Positions 61,501 to 64,000 of a stretch of 64,000 nucleotides of DNA are shown one piece after another. Under the pieces are notes generated by a model, which was not told the DNA's origin, ran no database searches, and saw only the letters and a program-made list of their open reading frames with translations. Positions within the stretch are counted from its first letter, which is position 1. Every line of letters begins with the position of its first letter. Source of the DNA: Cryptosporangium aurantiacum (GTDB lineage: Bacteria; Actinomycetota; Actinomycetes; Mycobacteriales; Cryptosporangiaceae); the NCBI RefSeq assembly GCF_900143005.1, contig NZ_FRCS01000010.1:248001-312000 (forward strand). The letters run 5' to 3'. The position numbers and the translations under genes are program-made.

Positions 61501-64000
61501 CGACACCCTCACCAGCGTGTGCGCGCCGGTCACCGCACCCAACTGCACCACCTACGGCTACGGCACCGGATCGCACTACCGCACCGTCGTCCTGGATGCG
61601 CCCCCGCAGTCCTACTGGCGGCTGGGGGAGAGCAGCGGAGACCCGGCCGTCAGCACCCTCTCGACCCGCCTGAACACCGACAACGGCCACTACTCCGGCG
61701 TGACCCTCGGAGTGCCCGGCGCGCTGACCGGCACCGGTGACACCGCGGTAAGGGTCACCGGCGGCCAATCCCACGTGCGGCTTCCCGACCGCGCCCTGAC
61801 CCGCCACGGCGCCTACCTGGCCGTCGAGCTGTGGTTCCGCACCGCCAGCGGCGGTGTCCTCGTCGGCCACCAAGGCGGCGGGCGGCTACCGGCGACCGGT
61901 GCCAACGCGGTTCCGGCGCTGTATGTCGGCACCGACGGCAAGCTCCGCGGCCAGTTCGCCACTGGCAGCACCTCGCCGATCACCTCGTCCGGGACGGTCA
62001 CCGACAACCAGTGGCACCACGTCGTACTCTCCGGCGGCGGCAACACCCAGAGCCTCTACCTCGACGGGAAACTCGTCGGGACCCTGGCCGGCACCATCGA
62101 CCACCCAGTCGCGCCCTACACCTACCTCGGCAACGGCTACACCTCCCCGTCCTGGCCTGCCACCCCGGGCAACGCCGGGTACTTCGCGCTCACCGGCGAC
62201 CTCGACGAGGTCGCCGTCTACGCCAAGCCTCTCGGCCTGACCGCGGTTCAGGAGCACTACCGGGCCCGCGCTGCTGCCCAGCAGGTCAAGACCGTGACTC
62301 TGCCGAGCGGACGCACCCACGCGTCGATCACCTACGACGTCGGTCAGGACCGGGTCAGCCAGCACACCGACCGGCACGGCGGCACCTGGAAGATCGGCCC
62401 GATCAGCGTCACCGGCACCGTCGAGAACCCGGTCGGCGCGGTCACGGTCACCGACCCGCGCAACGGCACGACGACGTCCACCTACGACCCGCTGCGCGGG
62501 TGGCAGCTGACCCGCCAGACCGACCAGCTGAACAAAACCACGCACTACACCTATGACCTGACCGGCTACCTGACCAAGGTCACCGACGCCAACGGGCACG
62601 GCACCACCTTCTACCGCGACGTCCGCGGCAACATGATCGGCCGGGTCCGCTGCCGGGACGCCAACACCTGCCACACCGAGTACTTCAGCTATCACCTGGA
62701 GACCAACAACCCGTTCGACCCCCGCAACGACCAGCTCGAGGCCTACCTCGACGGCCGGTCGGCGCACTTCCTCGACGGCACCTTCCAGACCCGCTGGTTC
62801 TACAACGCACACGGCGAGCAGACCGAGCAGAGCCTCCCCACCCCGTCCAGCCAGCCCACTCTCCGCGGCCCGCGGTACACCTACACCGACGGCAGCGAGG
62901 GCGCGGTCGGCGGCGGCAGCACCCCGGCCGGTCTGCTGGAGACCTCCGCGGACGCCCGCGGCAACGAGACCCGCTACGCCTACACCGCCGCCGGGGACCT
63001 GGCTCGCGTCACGGACGCGGCCGGTCTGGTCACCGACTACGCCTACGACGAGATCGGCCGGCCGGTCCGCACCCAGGTCACCGCCGACTCCCTGGAAACC
63101 CCCGCGGTCACCACCACGACCTACGACGGGCTGTCCCGGCCGGTCACCACCACCGCCCCGGCCGCGACCAACACCGTCACGAGCACCACCCACACCGCGC
63201 GGGTCACCTACACCTACGACCCGGACTCCAACCCGCTGACCGAGGCGCTGTCGGACACCACCGGCGGTGACCCGACCCGGACGGTTACCTCCACCTACGA
63301 CGACTACGGCAACCTCGCCACGCAGACCAGCCCCGAGGGCGGCGTCGAGCGGTACGCCTATGACACCACCGGCGCGCGCACCTTGCTGATGGATGCGACC
63401 GGCACACAGTACGGGTACATCTACACCCCCCGCGGGGAACTCGCGCTCCGGGTGGTCCGCGACTACACCGGCAGCCCACTGGCGCCCGAGTCCGCGCGGG
63501 ACGTCACCCTGGACTCCTACGCCTACGACCCGGCCGGGCGGCTGGCCGTCCACGTCGACGCGATGGGCCGCACCGAGTCCTACGTCTACTACGACGACGA
63601 CCTGCTCGGGATGACCATCGTCAACAACGCCCGGCTCAACGACTCGACCACCCCGGTCAACGAGATCGTCGACCAGCGCGGCTACGACCCGGCAGGCAAC
63701 CTCACCTTCCGGATCACCGGCGGCGGGGCCGTCCGCACCGACTACTCCTACGACAACGCCTCCCGGCTGATCCGCGAGTCCCTCGACCCGCTCGGGCGTA
63801 ACCGCCGCGTCGCCTACACCTACGACGCCGACGACAACGTGCTCTCCGCCGAGCGCACCGCGGGTAGCGGCGACCGCATCGAGCGGGTCGAGTTCACCTA
63901 CGACCCGATGAGCCGGGTCACCCGCGAGACCGTCGAGAACGGTGACACCGATCTGGTCACCACGTATGCCCGCGACGACCGGGGCCTGGTCACCGACGAG
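58532..64000 (+). CDS. Giant secreted YD/RHS-repeat protein with LamG-like domain (partial, runs off the right edge)
   Basis: The frame is open for 1823 codons to the window end. GTG 58529 or 58532 follows GGGGG; a stop at 58493 bounds it. A basic stretch and hydrophobic helix (TALVAAVTSLVVVLGLVPAE, about 28-47) form a signal. A DNRLRE-like domain is near 380-560 (ADTYVQTGYTTTTYTEHELR). The first RHS segment, AGPPLSVVRTYNSLDPRTTS, starts near 830. A LamG/concanavalin-like domain is near 1030-1250 (HGAYLAVELWFRTASGGVLV, DNQWHHVVLSGGGNTQSLYL). YD repeats follow (ETRYAYTAAGDLARVTD, TYDPMSRVTRETV). Such proteins form a shell around a C-terminal toxin or wall effector, which lies outside this window. 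Confidence 0.9.
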   Translation, partial: MFRSAATRRRLFGRVRRRMWTRRRTALVAAVTSLVVVLGLVPAELVRAAVVAGVPSGVPAAPPDTPDQRTGSAAGKPHLVDAETTEAKPDAITRKTPAPDKAIAPEPVREKAPKSSMFKAPTPPALPGAKPRVVEETPKATVRGFDRTTSKEVPGKRSRFKTVFQNQDGTLTAEYGTTPRNFQKADKSWAKIDTTLVGDGGRWRVRADASDISLASRSDAASLASFELGDERRTAAFSLAGAAPVTASVDGDTATYSEVLPGTDLVLQPIPGGGVKEALVLQSVPATNVWKFPLTLSGVTARLDDTGAVELVATDGTIAGRIPKGYMEDSKRDPRSGDGVRSEGVTYRLLTEGGKTVLEVTADKAWLADPARVYPVTVDPTTYWNFTAPADTYVQTGYTTTTYTEHELRAGTYDAGAHVAATYMSFGNLATDLHNATIYGAQLYLYPIWSYSCSAARSVTVHDVTQSWSQTSIAAYPGPSFNATPIATSSPFARGYIAPGASSSACPSSWAGVPLGTAGKNLVQRWADGGTNNGITVRASTSDSNAWKKFASRDTINGPYMAVTYSPYEAVYSFPQNPPVINPAVTPTQAGYVPVTVANEGQDTWGPSNDYYLTYQVYDQAGNRVYHESAKTAPTSNVVHGYSHTFNARINPLPPGTWTVMFDMLHSVNEFHQWGVPRTAQLTVTIPDHPPRLNDMSPDHNYEVGTLRPQLSADADNLDGWPSSGVQYWFQICAGQAPNWDWCEQTPWQTSRTWQVPAGKLQWGKNYHWTVWVNDGSQTVVGPLYLLKTAVQQPAITSHLASGGTAGTEVNALIGNYTTTVTDASVASAGPPLSVVRTYNSLDPRTTSAFGAGWSTRFDMKVEPDNDGTGNVVVTYPDGQQVRFGRNADGSFTPPPGQFATFATRDGGGWRLMDKQSTSYEFDSAGRLVKVSDHRGRTQTLAYGGDGKLATVTGVGGRKLTFTWTGGHVTRVATDPVNGTALAWTYTYTGDTLTSVCAPVTAPNCTTYGYGTGSHYRTVVLDAPPQSYWRLGESSGDPAVSTLSTRLNTDNGHYSGVTLGVPGALTGTGDTAVRVTGGQSHVRLPDRALTRHGAYLAVELWFRTASGGVLVGHQGGGRLPATGANAVPALYVGTDGKLRGQFATGSTSPITSSGTVTDNQWHHVVLSGGGNTQSLYLDGKLVGTLAGTIDHPVAPYTYLGNGYTSPSWPATPGNAGYFALTGDLDEVAVYAKPLGLTAVQEHYRARAAAQQVKTVTLPSGRTHASITYDVGQDRVSQHTDRHGGTWKIGPISVTGTVENPVGAVTVTDPRNGTTTSTYDPLRGWQLTRQTDQLNKTTHYTYDLTGYLTKVTDANGHGTTFYRDVRGNMIGRVRCRDANTCHTEYFSYHLETNNPFDPRNDQLEAYLDGRSAHFLDGTFQTRWFYNAHGEQTEQSLPTPSSQPTLRGPRYTYTDGSEGAVGGGSTPAGLLETSADARGNETRYAYTAAGDLARVTDAAGLVTDYAYDEIGRPVRTQVTADSLETPAVTTTTYDGLSRPVTTTAPAATNTVTSTTHTARVTYTYDPDSNPLTEALSDTTGGDPTRTVTSTYDDYGNLATQTSPEGGVERYAYDTTGARTLLMDATGTQYGYIYTPRGELALRVVRDYTGSPLAPESARDVTLDSYAYDPAGRLAVHVDAMGRTESYVYYDDDLLGMTIVNNARLNDSTTPVNEIVDQRGYDPAGNLTFRITGGGAVRTDYSYDNASRLIRESLDPLGRNRRVAYTYDADDNVLSAERTAGSGDRIERVEFTYDPMSRVTRETVENGDTDLVTTYARDDRGLVTDE

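Noticed and set aside
58460..61873. 1137-codon minus-strand frame opposite the RHS gene
   Set aside because: Val/Gly/Arg-rich shadow; the plus strand has signal peptide, YD repeats and an open frame to the window end.

Overview
The window is high-GC DNA with many GTG starts, GGAGG-type ribosome binding sites, leaderless-looking promoters and actinobacterial marker genes (bldC, a DUF3073 protein, a TgmA/TgmB pair, a TIGR02569-like protein). The order purF - purM - DUF3073 - valine dehydrogenase - bldC is a conserved actinobacterial block, as I recall it from Streptomyces. I read this as a chromosomal segment of a filamentous or otherwise complex actinobacterium; genus cannot be set from the sequence alone.

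Layout. 1-10.6 kb: a membrane-anchored surface protein running off the left edge, a sterol-carrier-like protein, a cupin, purF and purM, a graspetide (ATP-grasp RiPP) precursor and ligase pair, then DUF3073, an amino acid dehydrogenase and bldC. 10.8-17.8 kb: a tight five-gene set coding for a J-like/TPR membrane protein, an Hsp70, a small coiled-coil protein, an FtsK/EccC-like ATPase and a coiled-coil tail-anchored protein. 17.9-29.1 kb: a PHP-UvrD helicase fusion, a DEDDh exonuclease, a monooxygenase/TetR pair with three operators, a lone receiver, an SsuD-like monooxygenase and small metabolic or regulatory genes. 29.1-30.8 kb: a tRNA Glu-Asp-Phe operon, a polysaccharide deacetylase and tRNA-Lys.

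30.77-35.97 kb is an integrated element bounded by a 56-bp direct repeat of the tRNA-Lys 3' end, with a tyrosine integrase and four cargo genes of unknown role. 36-50.7 kb is an accessory zone with broken genes (recombinase relic, half of a LAL regulator, EF-Tu and ISL3 relics, an IS6 copy) mixed with intact ones (a LAL-type LuxR regulator, two orphan genes, PadR plus membrane protein). 50.8-54.5 kb holds a second PadR/membrane pair, a frameshifted phosphotransferase and a TIGR02569-like protein.

54.7-64 kb is a cell-surface group: a secreted NlpC/P60 protein, a NarL-type two-component system, and a very large secreted YD-repeat (RHS) protein that continues past the right edge. A ~60-bp conserved element, two TGCGG-N5-CCGCA dyads with centres exactly 44 bp apart, lies upstream of both the NlpC and the RHS gene in the direction of transcription. 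The simplest reading is that the adjacent response regulator controls both.

The strongest candidates for something new are the Hsp70/J-like/FtsK set, the 44-bp paired operator regulon, and the graspetide pair placed inside a conserved developmental/purine block.
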